Positions 18,017-27,277 of a DNA stretch of 34,595 bases are shown here, piece after piece; positions within the stretch are counted from its first letter, which is position 1, and every line of letters begins with the position of its first letter. The position numbers and the translations under genes were made by a program. The stretch comes from Rhizobium sp. Q54 (GTDB taxonomy: Bacteria; Pseudomonadota; Alphaproteobacteria; Rickettsiales; UBA1997), in contig CAMBXE010000016.1 of NCBI GenBank assembly GCA_945871805.1, positions 1-34,595 of the forward strand. Reading direction: 5' to 3'. Under the pieces are notes generated by a model. It was not told the DNA's origin, did no database searches, and saw only the letters and a program-made list of their open reading frames with translations.

Positions 18017-18566
18017 ATTTTTCTCGGTAGAATTTTTCTTCGCAGTTTTTTCGATCTTTGCAGTGGGTAGTTTAGAAACGGTTTTATCGGCAATTGCTGT
18101 CGACAAAATTGATCCAGAAAAACGTCACACTGATTTGAAAAAAGATTTGCGCGGAGTTGGTTTTGGCAACTTGATTTGCGGCATGGCTGGCGCTCTGCCA
18201 ATGATTGCTGAAATCGTGCGCAGTACTGCGAATGTGAAATACGGCGCGAGCAACAAATGGTCGAATTTTTTTCACGGAGTTTGCTTGCTCGTAATGATTA
18301 CAGTTTTCCGCGATTATTTAAAATTTGTTCCTACCTGCTTACTGGCTGGGATGCTTATTATTATTGGCTGGGGGATGATTAATTTATCGTTCTTCGCGAA
18401 AGTTTTTAAAAAAAATAAAGTGGATTTTGCCGTCATTATTTCGGTGATTTTCTTCGCGCTAAAAATCGATCTTCTCGCCGGAATTTTTTCGGGAATTGTC
18501 GTTCACTTCATTCTTCAAAAGATCTTTCCTAGCCACGCTAACTCCAATTGTTACCCCGTCGAATGA
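18003..18566 (+). pseudogene. SulP family anion transporter, truncated fragment
   Basis: This is the second half of a SulP membrane domain. GSLETVLSAIAVDKIDPEKR and a GFGNLICGMAGALPMIAEI block correspond to the conserved SulP region around helices 8-9, followed by STANVKYGASNKWSNFFHG and three or four more hydrophobic helices. The first six or so helices are missing; the frame merges into the 3' end of the GIY-YIG gene. The C-terminal STAS domain is also missing, and the frame runs out into a GC-rich repeat. A transporter with this content would not fold normally. In the frame starting at 17958 the first 15 residues are an artefact of the overlap. Confidence 0.8.
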
Positions 18567-18785
18567 CGGGCTCTGCGGCGCCACGAGTTCTGAGTTAAAT
18601 TAAAATCAAGAATGCAACAAAATGGACCCCGTCATTCGACGGGGTGACAATTGGGGCTGGGTTAGATTGGTCACCCCGTTGAATGACGGGGTCTGCGGCG
18701 CCACGAGTTCTGAGTTAAATTAAAATCAAGAATGCAACAAAATGGACCCCGCCATTCGACGGGGTGACAATTGGGGCTGGGTTAG
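18551..18785. repeat. Tandem duplication of a 120-bp hairpin-bearing repeat
   Basis: Bases 18551-18665 recur at 18671-18785 with a period of exactly 120 and only a few differences. Each unit is bounded by CCCCGTCGAATGACGGG-type hairpins in opposite orientation, so each unit is also an inverted repeat. It lies between the SulP fragment and the broken outer-membrane gene and has no coding role that I can see. Confidence 0.88.
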
Positions 18786-18812
18786 CGAGAGAGTTAAATC
18801 GATTTAAAAAAT

Positions 18813-19622
18813 ATGAAAAAATTATTACTCGGATTTTGCGCGCTGCTTTTTTTTGCTCAAAATTCTTTTGCCGCAGAAAATAATTTGCAGATGTTCAATA
18901 GCTTCTCAGACACCAGTGGGCGTGCGTTCGGCAATAAAACCGAAAAGCAGATTCTAAACAGCTTTGTCGAAAAACCGCTGTCGAACAAAATGTCGATTGG
19001 GGCAATTACTCAACTCAGCCGCGTTGATTCAAAAAGCGTAAATTACCGCGATGCTTACGCGATTAACTCGCTCGAATTTTTCAACCGTTACAAAATTTTT
19101 AGTCACGAGAAATTGGGCGTGACAATGCACAACGCCTTCAAACTTCCGGGTGTTTACAAAGAAAATAAATATCTCGGATTAATGCAGCAGCAGCCCGATT
19201 ACGAATTGTGATTTTTGTTTGCTTACAACATGTCGGATCGCTTGGTGAATACGATTACGCGCAACGAAACTCCTTACTTTGGACGGGCTGAAATTGCTTA
19301 CCGCAGAAGGTTTAGTAATCCGTTTGACGAAGCGAGATTCACCTTCTGGGGCGGGTTTAAAATCAATCAGGATTTCTCATTTTTATTTCAAGATAATATC
19401 ACCTGGAACCTTGTGCGCGTAGCTGATGCAAGCAATAACAGCAACACAAATCTGGGCACATTTAATGCGACAAAAAATGCCAATAACATGGCCACGTTTT
19501 CTTTAATGTATTACCTCAACAAAGACACTGCGCTGCAATTTGGTTGCGTAAAAAGATTAAGTGGCAATGCGCCTTTTTACGACAGTCGCGGCATTTTGGT
19601 TGGGTTGTGGAATAGTTTCTGA
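18813..19622 (+). pseudogene. Outer-membrane beta-barrel-like protein gene interrupted by an in-frame TGA
   Basis: A Sec signal peptide (MKKLLLGFCALLFFAQNSFA) starts a secreted protein rich in aromatic residues and alternating hydrophobicity (EARFTFWGGFKINQDFSFLF, NMATFSLMYYLNKDTALQFG), as expected for beta strands of an outer-membrane barrel. The frame is cut by TGA at 19209-19211 after 132 codons and continues in the same frame for 136 more to a stop at 19622. TGA is used as a normal stop by neighbouring genes (for example gshA), so recoding of TGA is unlikely. I cannot assign a specific family. The gene may be a recent pseudogene. Confidence 0.65.
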
Positions 19623-19647
19623 CAGTTAGATTTTGGCGCTAATTAAA

Positions 19648-19825
19648 CCCAGATCCGTCATTAGAATCACGCCATTATCTCTACTAACCCTTAATTCTAT
19701 TAGCCTCGTTCTCTGCTCCGCTCCGTCAGCGTATGCATGCTACGCTTTCCGGTGCGGTGCTCGTCCGAGACTAATAGAATTAAGGGTTAGCGAGATACTG
19801 TCGCAATTCCAATGACGGATCTGGG
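19648..19825. mobile_element. MITE-like element, copy 3 (178 bp, full length, opposite orientation to copy 1)
   Basis: The element has the same ends and length as copy 1 and is flanked by TTAAA on both sides, again a 5-bp AT-only target duplication. Its right end is only 14 bases before the gshA ATG, so it forms the immediate upstream region of that gene and may affect its expression. Confidence 0.88.
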
Positions 19826-19839
19826 TTAAAGTCAAAAAG

Positions 19840-21054
19840 ATGCAGAAAATTACCGAAATCCTAGCGCAAAAAATAAGCGAGAATCGTGAAAAAATTTCCG
19901 ATTTTTTTGCGAGAAAATTTGCAGCTACTCCGCCACTTTTTTACAACTCGGTTGATCTGCGTCACAGTGGAGTGAAGATTGCGCCAGTAGACACCAATTG
20001 CTTTCCCGCTGGTTTTAACAACCTTTCCGAAGATTCAAAAACAGAAGCAAAAAAAATTGCTGACGAATTTTTGACGAAATATTTCCCCAGCAATTCCTCT
20101 GGAATAAAAAAGATTTTAATCGTTCCAGAAAGTCACACCCGTAATTTGCGCTATTGGCAAAATATTAAAAATTTGCAGGAAATTTTATTGGAAAAACGTG
20201 AGGTAAAAATTGGCACGCTGATCCCGGGAGTAACTGACGAGATTTCTTTCGAGCTAGAAAATGGTGGCGAAGTTACCGCTTATCCGGCGGAGAAAAATAT
20301 CGGCGAAGTTGATTTGATTGTGCTTAATAATGATTTAACGAGCGGCGTTCCAGAAATTTTAGCAAAGGCTTCTGTGCCAATAATACCAGCGCTTGCGATG
20401 GGTTGGCATTCGCGCAGAAAATCAAATCACTTTACGATTTACAATCGGCTTGCTGAAGAATTGGCGGTAATTTTAAAGATTGATCCGTGGCTGATTTCTT
20501 CAATGCACCGCTCTTGTGACGGGGTGAATTTCAAAGAAAAAAAAGGGATTAAAGAATTAGCAAAATATGTCGACGAATTGATCGAAAATTTGCGCGCAAA
20601 ATATGCGCAATACGGAATTGACGGCGAGCCTTACTGCTACATTAAAGCTGACAACGGAACCTACGGAATCGCGGTTTGGCCAGTTTTTTCTGGGCAGGAA
20701 GTTTTGGAAATAAACAAGAAAGAGCGCAATAAGATGAGCATGCTCAAAGGCTCGGTGCAAACGCAAAAAGTAATGATCCAAGAGGGCATTAAAACCAGCG
20801 ACAAAATTGACGGCAAGATTGCCGAGCCAATGATTTACTTGATCGGCGGCGAAGTGGTTGGAAATCTTTTTCGTGTAAATGAAGTGCGTGACGAAAAAAT
20901 TAGCCTAAATGCCGCTGGCGCTAATTTTTTTGATTTAAGAAATTTGCAAGAAAATCAACTCACGCTTGGTTTGGAAAAAAATAAAATTCCCGAAGTTTAT
21001 TCGCTAATTGCAAGGCTTGCCGCCCTTGCTTCCTCAATCGAAAATTCACAATGA
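19840..21054 (+). CDS. gshA: Glutamate-cysteine ligase (GshA, proteobacterial TIGR02049-type)
   Basis: This 404-residue protein resembles the less common GshA family first defined in Acidithiobacillus and beta-proteobacteria (PF08886). The family catalyses ATP-dependent joining of glutamate and cysteine, the first step of glutathione synthesis in the cytosol. Recognisable segments are NSVDLRHSGVKIAPVDTNCF near residue 36, ILIVPESHTRN near 86, MGWHSRRKSNHFTIYNRLAE near 187, the nucleotide-binding-like CYIKADNGTYGIAVWPV near 266, and VGNLFRVNEVRDEKISLNAA. A MITE lies just upstream. The stop overlaps the next start by 4 bases (ATGA), so the two genes are translationally coupled. No gshB is present in the window. 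Confidence 0.88.
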   Translation: MQKITEILAQKISENREKISDFFARKFAATPPLFYNSVDLRHSGVKIAPVDTNCFPAGFNNLSEDSKTEAKKIADEFLTKYFPSNSSGIKKILIVPESHTRNLRYWQNIKNLQEILLEKREVKIGTLIPGVTDEISFELENGGEVTAYPAEKNIGEVDLIVLNNDLTSGVPEILAKASVPIIPALAMGWHSRRKSNHFTIYNRLAEELAVILKIDPWLISSMHRSCDGVNFKEKKGIKELAKYVDELIENLRAKYAQYGIDGEPYCYIKADNGTYGIAVWPVFSGQEVLEINKKERNKMSMLKGSVQTQKVMIQEGIKTSDKIDGKIAEPMIYLIGGEVVGNLFRVNEVRDEKISLNAAGANFFDLRNLQENQLTLGLEKNKIPEVYSLIARLAALASSIENSQ

Positions 21055-21803
21055 GTAAAAATTCTCGCCCATTAATTGGCATCGTACCCGACTACAAAGA
21101 AGGCTGTCCGAAAGGATATTCAACGGGGAATTATTACGCCTTACGCGCGAATTACGTCGAAATGATTAATCAAGCTGGGGGGGCGGCAATCCTACTTACT
21201 TACGATTACGATTTGATTGATTTTTATTTAGAAAATCTTGACGGATTGATGATTGTTGGCGGATATTTTGATATTCATCCTAAGCGCTACGGCGAAGAAG
21301 AAATTCACCCGACGGTAAAATTAAATGAAGTACGTGAAGCGTTTGAATTCGAAATTGGAGCTAGGGCCCTCAAGTCTGAATTGCCATTTTTTGGAATTTG
21401 TAATGGCATGCAACTCATTAACGTTTTGCACGGCGGAACCACGTTTCAACATCTGCTGGATGAGGAGAAATTTATTGATCACGAACAAAGTCACGCTGAA
21501 GGATTCAGTAATTACGGCGCAGCTTATCACGAAGTTGAAATCGTAAAAAATTCGCGACTTTTTGAAATTGTTGGTGAAGAAAAAGTTAAAACTAATTCTT
21601 CGCACCATCAGGCTGTCAAGAAAGTTGGAAAGGGGCTGGTGGCATCTGGATATGCTGCTGACGGGGTGATCGAAGCGATTGAAAAACCGCATCACCCATT
21701 TTGTCTTGGAGTGCAGTGGCATCCGGAATTTGATATTTCAAATTCGGATAAAAAAATCTTTGAGGCTTTTGTTGGGGCGGCTAAATCGAAAACAAATCGG
21801 TGA
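21051..21803 (+). CDS. Gamma-glutamyl hydrolase-like class I glutamine amidotransferase (peptidase C26 / PuuD-like)
   Basis: This 250-residue cytosolic protein of the class I glutamine amidotransferase fold resembles PuuD and other C26 peptidases, which cut gamma-glutamyl bonds. The nucleophile elbow is FFGICNGMQLINVL (Cys117), and the partners appear as SSHHQAV and GVQWHPEF (His and Glu). The GGYFDIHPKRYGE segment matches the conserved GGxDxxPxxYGE motif with Tyr-Phe variation. Coupling to gshA by a 4-base overlap suggests it acts on gamma-glutamyl compounds such as gamma-glutamylcysteine or glutathione; that is inference. Its 3' end overlaps a convergent gene by 23 bases. Confidence 0.88.
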   Translation: MSKNSRPLIGIVPDYKEGCPKGYSTGNYYALRANYVEMINQAGGAAILLTYDYDLIDFYLENLDGLMIVGGYFDIHPKRYGEEEIHPTVKLNEVREAFEFEIGARALKSELPFFGICNGMQLINVLHGGTTFQHLLDEEKFIDHEQSHAEGFSNYGAAYHEVEIVKNSRLFEIVGEEKVKTNSSHHQAVKKVGKGLVASGYAADGVIEAIEKPHHPFCLGVQWHPEFDISNSDKKIFEAFVGAAKSKTNR

Positions 21804-22062
21804 CCAAAAGCAGCACGGAAACCAAATAAGAAATCAGCAGCAGAGAAATAAAGAAGGATACGAATTCAAGCCAGGCTAGAGAGATCGCCCCGCCAGAGAG
21901 TCGAATGGAGAGAACCATGAATCCGCTCAGAAAAAGAACTGCGGAATAGATGAAAGCAAAAAATCCTTCAGCAAAAAATCCGGCCAAAAAAAACAATCCG
22001 TAGAGGAAGATTATTGGGACCAAGAAGTTGATTAGGGCGGTGACGATTGGGTCGTTTTTCAT
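21781..22062 (-). CDS. Small membrane protein, MnhB-like
   Basis: This 93-residue protein is almost entirely hydrophobic, with three membrane segments. It begins MKNDPIVTALINFLVPIIFL, similar to the start of the MnhB/MrpB subunit of multisubunit cation/proton antiporters, where NDP-I followed by a PIIxLxGLF stretch is typical. No other Mnh/Mrp genes are in the window, so the role is uncertain. It ends inside the last codons of the convergent hydrolase gene. Confidence 0.6.
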   Translation of the reverse strand: MKNDPIVTALINFLVPIIFLYGLFFLAGFFAEGFFAFIYSAVLFLSGFMVLSIRLSGGAISLAWLEFVSFFISLLLISYLVSVLLLVTDLFSI

Positions 22063-22205
22063 CTATTTTTGCGCGTTTCTTTTCGGCGTAATTTGCGTTT
22101 TTTTGTTATTGTGAGCAAAGCGCGACAATCCCAGTAAGTTGAAAGACAGATTGCTGCGCTTCTCTCGCAATGAAGGGCATTAAGAATAGAGGGCGGAATA
22201 AAAAA
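22063..22205. repeat. Spacer with a palindromic repeat remnant
   Basis: Segments near 22113-22132 and 22150-22172 (GAGCAAAGCGCGACAAT and ATTGCTGCGCTTCTCTCGCA) form an imperfect inverted pair of a common genomic repeat type. I see no gene here. Confidence 0.5.
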
Positions 22206-22215
22206 ATGGGCGCAA

Positions 22216-22252
22216 TAAAAAACCCCGCCACCCTTGCGGATGACGGGGTTTA
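22216..22252 (-). terminator. Rho-independent terminator after the pilin-like gene
   Basis: Read on the - strand, AAACCCCGTCATCCGCAAG pairs with its distal arm GGCGGGGTTT and is followed by a T run. It lies just after the pilin stop and closes the long - strand gene run. Confidence 0.85.
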
Positions 22253-22270
22253 AAGAGGTCTTAAGCTCGA

Positions 22271-23149
22271 TTAAGAGTTAAGATCAACTTGGTAAGAAAT
22301 AGCACAGTTTTTAGTAGTTTGAGCTGTGTTGTAGGTAGTGAGGGCGGTACTAACGCCGCATGTAGTAGCAGAAGTAGTAGCGTTATAAGCGACGCCAGGG
22401 TTAATACCTTGAACTCTGCCGGCGTTATATTTTCCATCGTCAACTTTAGTGTCGATAGAAAGGGCATCAGCTGGAGTGATCGCTCCGGCTATTGTCGTGT
22501 TTCCATTTACGTAAGAAGTGATGGCGGCGGTAGGGGCCGTTACTGCACCAGCAAGAATTACGACATTTTGACCATTTTGGTTAGTTCCAGCGACAGCACC
22601 ATTCAAACCGTAATCAAATAACCAGCCAGAAGATTTAATTTTTGATTGGGGATTGGTAAGGCCATAAGTTGCGTTAAGCGCAACTGACCACGTAAAAACA
22701 GTGTTAGAAAAAAAGTTTGATGGATTCGAAATTGTATTTGTATCAACAATTCCTGCATTTCTCAATTGCGTCCAAGCAACGTTATCTTCGTATGCACAAC
22801 CACCTGCGTTAGCGGTAGTAGCGTAGCATAGAGTAGTTGCTGAAGCAGTTCCAGATGGGTTAGCAGCAACGGTGAAAGCCTCAATACGTGAGTTACCATT
22901 ACCAGCAGCGCCAGTAGTAGAGCCAATCACAGTGGTGTAATCGCCAGGGAATGAATTAAATTGATTGTAAAAAGCATTAACAGCTGTTGACCATCCTCTT
23001 GCCTCAGAGATTGCTGCGCGCAATTCAGAGCTCTTAATCAAACTTGCGCCACCAGTTACGCCGGCAATCAACAAGCCGATAATTATCAAAACGATTGATA
23101 ATTCAATCAGTGAAAATGCTGATTTTTTTGAAGAAAAAGTTTTTTTCAT
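22271..23149 (-). CDS. Type IV pilin-like / pseudopilin major subunit
   Basis: This 292-residue prepilin starts at the ATG at 23149. An extension to 23254 adds 35 unrelated residues and is rejected. The class III signal is MKKTFSSKKSA followed by FSLIELSIVLIIIGLLIAGV, with cleavage expected between Ala11 and Phe12 and the conserved Glu at mature position 5. Ala at -1 instead of Gly is acceptable to prepilin peptidases. The globular part is rich in Thr, Ala and Asn and has two Cys pairs (CYATTANAGGC; CGVSTAL to NCAISY) suitable for disulfides. A prepilin peptidase is encoded upstream in the same run. No assembly ATPase, secretin or platform protein is in the window. Confidence 0.88.
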   Translation of the reverse strand: MKKTFSSKKSAFSLIELSIVLIIIGLLIAGVTGGASLIKSSELRAAISEARGWSTAVNAFYNQFNSFPGDYTTVIGSTTGAAGNGNSRIEAFTVAANPSGTASATTLCYATTANAGGCAYEDNVAWTQLRNAGIVDTNTISNPSNFFSNTVFTWSVALNATYGLTNPQSKIKSSGWLFDYGLNGAVAGTNQNGQNVVILAGAVTAPTAAITSYVNGNTTIAGAITPADALSIDTKVDDGKYNAGRVQGINPGVAYNATTSATTCGVSTALTTYNTAQTTKNCAISYQVDLNS

Positions 23150-23310
23150 ATTTTGGAACAAAGTTTGTTTTAAAAGGAGGGTCGAGGTATTAGTTAAGTG
23201 AAGATCCTGCACTTCAGGTGCCGGGTAAGTAGATGCGTCTTTTTGAGGTGTCAAATAATTTTTATAAAAAAATTCAGTGTAATTTTTTATTTAAAAAAAC
23301 TGATTCAATT

Positions 23311-23784
23311 TTAGACAAAATCAATATCTAAAATTTCGTAATTAATCACGCCGCCAGGAGTTGTTACTTCAACTTCGTCGTTAATTTTTTTTCCGATTAA
23401 AGCTCTGGCGACGGGCGATCCACTTGAGATCAGGCCATTATCAATATTTGCTTCAAATTCGCTGACGATTTTGTAGGAGATTTTTTTACCACTATCCAAA
23501 TCTTCTAATTTTACCGTTGCGCCAAACAGAATTTTATCGCTCACAATTTTTTCGATATAAACAATTTCTACGCGTGAAAATTTTTCTTCGAGATCAGCAA
23601 GTTGTGCTTCGATAAAACCTTGGCGATCTTTTGCAGTGTGGTATTCTGCATTCTCTTTCAAGTCACCAAGCTCGCGTGCGGCAGCGATTTGTTTGATAAT
23701 ATTGGGCCTCTCGACATTTTTTAAATTATCGATTTCTGCTTTTAATTTTTTGTAACCAGGTTCGGTGATTTGAAATTTTTCCAT
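23311..23784 (-). CDS. greA: Transcription elongation factor GreA
   Basis: GreA rescues backtracked RNA polymerase by stimulating transcript cleavage. The 157-residue product has the N-terminal coiled coil with the acidic tip motif LGDLKENAEYHTAKDRQGF and the C-terminal FKBP-like domain ending in ISSGSPVARALIGKKINDEV. Length is standard. It starts 5 bases after the ahcY stop and is probably cotranscribed with it. A 161-base gap then separates it from the pilin gene, which may have its own promoter. Confidence 0.96.
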   Translation of the reverse strand: MEKFQITEPGYKKLKAEIDNLKNVERPNIIKQIAAARELGDLKENAEYHTAKDRQGFIEAQLADLEEKFSRVEIVYIEKIVSDKILFGATVKLEDLDSGKKISYKIVSEFEANIDNGLISSGSPVARALIGKKINDEVEVTTPGGVINYEILDIDFV

Positions 23785-23789
23785 CTGAT

Positions 23790-25088
<1,299 letters not shown>

Positions 25089-25096
25089 TTAAGAGA

Positions 25097-25855
25097 TTAG
25101 TTAAATAAAGGGTAGAAGAGCGTCATCCACAAAAATGGCACGAGTAGTGAATAGCCAAAATTGTCACGATTTTTTTTGTTTGGAATTTTAAGAACGAGAA
25201 GGGTGGTAAAAATCAACATCACTGCAAAAAAATAAAAGAAAAATGACTGCAGGCCGAATTGAACGGAGCTGATCAAAATGAATTTTGTGTAGTCGAGAGA
25301 TTGTGACTGAGTAGCAAAAATCCCGGAAGTTTTTTTGTAGAAAATTTGGTAAAAAAGTGCCGAAAAAATTACACCAATTGCTGCAGAAAAAATTACGTCA
25401 ATCACATTTCCATCATGTAAGACGCGGCCCGCCAAGCTGATCATTAAAATAAAAATTAGAATTGGCTGCGGGAAATGTTTGTGAGTAAAATCGCAAACTA
25501 AAAGAATCACTACGCCAACTGAGATCAGTGCGTAAAGCATGAATTCTTGCGAGAAAGAAAATTTTAGGTAGAATAAAACAAAGAGTAAGGTGGTTGCGAA
25601 TTCAATGAAGAGGTGAGTGAGTGGAATTTTTGTTCTGCACTTGCTGCATTTGCCAAGAGTGAAGAGCCAGTTAAGAAGAGGAACGAGGTCGCGAGTGCGA
25701 ATGATTGTGTTGCATTGTGGGCAGCGAGATTTTTGTCCGAAGTAGCGCCCAAAGCATGATTCGCCGCGAGGCAGGCGGTAAGCAAATAAAGTTGCGTAAG
25801 AGCCGAATATCGCACCAAAAGCGCCGGCGAGTAAAGCGCCAAGAATTTGTTCCAT
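25097..25855 (-). CDS. pilD: Prepilin peptidase (PilD/GspO family)
   Basis: This 252-residue inner-membrane aspartic peptidase cleaves and methylates prepilins. The N-terminal domain has GAIFGSYATLFAYRLPRGES and the two zinc-type pairs CPQC (45-48) and CSKC (70-73). It is followed by several membrane helices. The first catalytic Asp is in CDFTHKHFPQP (Asp122). The second is at Asp188 in QSLDYTKF, where most members have GxGDxKL, so that motif is unusual. Its likely substrate, the pilin-like protein, is encoded three genes downstream. It starts 3 bases after the purF stop. Confidence 0.9.
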   Translation of the reverse strand: MEQILGALLAGAFGAIFGSYATLFAYRLPRGESCFGRYFGQKSRCPQCNTIIRTRDLVPLLNWLFTLGKCSKCRTKIPLTHLFIEFATTLLFVLFYLKFSFSQEFMLYALISVGVVILLVCDFTHKHFPQPILIFILMISLAGRVLHDGNVIDVIFSAAIGVIFSALFYQIFYKKTSGIFATQSQSLDYTKFILISSVQFGLQSFFFYFFAVMLIFTTLLVLKIPNKKNRDNFGYSLLVPFLWMTLFYPLFN

Positions 25856-25858
25856 AAA

Positions 25859-27277
25859 TTATTTATCGAATAAAGGGGCCACTTCGCCAACTTTATCAGT
25901 CAGGCGAATTGGATATTGGTCAGTGAAGCAAGCGTCGCAATATTGCGGATTTTCGTTGTTACGCTTGCTCTCGGTAATCGCGCGGTAAAGGCCGTCAATT
26001 GAGATGTAGGCCAGAGTATCGGCGCCGATCATTTTTCTGATTTCTTCGATCGAAAGATGCGAAGCAACAAGATCTTTTTTATCCGGAGTGTCCACGCCGT
26101 AAAAGCATGGCGAGATTGTCGGCGGGCAGGCGATGAGCATGTGAACTTCTTTCGCGCCAGCGTCGCGAATTAGTTGAACAATTTTTTTCGAAGTCGTGCC
26201 GCGCACTAAGCTGTCATCAATAAGAACAACTCTTTTGCCTTTAACCACGGCGAGATTGGCGTTATGTTTTAGCTTCACGCCGAAGTGACGAATTTTGTCA
26301 GTTGGTTCAATAAAAGTGCGACCAACGTAGTGATTTCGGATAATGCCAAGCTCGAAAGGAATTTTTGATTCGAGTGCGTAACCAATCGCCGCAGGCACCC
26401 CAGAATCAGGCACTGGAACAATTACGTCAGCATCAATTTTAATTTCGCGCGCGAGTTCAATGCCGATATTTTTGCGCATTTCATAAACTGCCTTGCCTTC
26501 AATAATGCTGTCGGGGCGAGCGAAATAAACATATTCGAAGATGCAGAATTTTGGCGAATGTTTTGCAAAGGGCGACACAGATTTTACGCCGGTTTTATCG
26601 ATTGAAATCATCTCGCCATGGCTGATGTCGCGCTCGAATTTCGCGCCAATAATATCAAGAGCGCAAGTCTCGGAAGCGACAACCCAAGCATCGCCAAGCT
26701 TACCAAGTGAAAGCGGCCTCACGCCGTGAGGATCGCGGAGAGCGATGATTCCGTCCTTGTGAATAATCACGAGAGAAAATGCTCCTTCAATTTGCGAAAC
26801 AGCGTCGATTATTTTTTCGTTAAGTGTGGCTTTGTGACTGAGGGCGATGAGATGAATGATGACCTCAGTATCCATCGTCGATTGAAAAATCGCGCCCTTG
26901 CTAATCAGGCGACGACGCAATGTTTGAGCGTTAGTGAGATTGCCATTGTGAGCGAGCGCTAAAAATCCCAAACTAAGTTCGGCATAAATCGGCTGAAAAT
27001 TACGCGCGGTTTTTTTGCCGGCGGTGGAGTAGCGAACGTGGCCAATCGCCGAATTGCCCTCAAGTTTTTTAACGACGCGCTGTGAAGTAAAATTATCCGC
27101 AACCAAACCGTCGGCAAAATGTGAGACATAATTTTCTCCTTCCATCACCACGATTCCAGCCGCTTCTTGTCCACGATGTTGTAAGGCGTGAAGACCAAGT
27201 GCGGTATTTATTGCGGCATCAGAGCTTCCGAAAATTCCGAAAATTCCACATTCGTCTTTGAAGTGATCGTAAGTCAT
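25859..27277 (-). CDS. purF: Amidophosphoribosyltransferase (PurF)
   Basis: PurF catalyses the first committed step of purine synthesis, PRPP plus glutamine to phosphoribosylamine. The 472-residue product starts with a 9-residue propeptide before the nucleophile Cys10 (DECGIFGIFG). The PRPP loop is VLIDDSLVRGTT at 351-362. Cys245 (FCIFEYVYFARPDS), Cys391 (SPCFYG), and Cys447 and Cys450 (YCDAC) correspond to the four iron-sulfur ligands of the Bacillus-type enzyme, so it is probably the [4Fe-4S] form. It begins directly after slt with no gap. Its presence shows retained de novo purine synthesis, unlike Rickettsia proper. Confidence 0.97.
   Translation of the reverse strand: MTYDHFKDECGIFGIFGSSDAAINTALGLHALQHRGQEAAGIVVMEGENYVSHFADGLVADNFTSQRVVKKLEGNSAIGHVRYSTAGKKTARNFQPIYAELSLGFLALAHNGNLTNAQTLRRRLISKGAIFQSTMDTEVIIHLIALSHKATLNEKIIDAVSQIEGAFSLVIIHKDGIIALRDPHGVRPLSLGKLGDAWVVASETCALDIIGAKFERDISHGEMISIDKTGVKSVSPFAKHSPKFCIFEYVYFARPDSIIEGKAVYEMRKNIGIELAREIKIDADVIVPVPDSGVPAAIGYALESKIPFELGIIRNHYVGRTFIEPTDKIRHFGVKLKHNANLAVVKGKRVVLIDDSLVRGTTSKKIVQLIRDAGAKEVHMLIACPPTISPCFYGVDTPDKKDLVASHLSIEEIRKMIGADTLAYISIDGLYRAITESKRNNENPQYCDACFTDQYPIRLTDKVGEVAPLFDK

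Noticed and set aside
18813-19622. Recoding of TGA as Trp in this organism
   Set aside because: gshA and the kinase remnant end in TGA at the expected C-termini, so TGA is a normal stop here.
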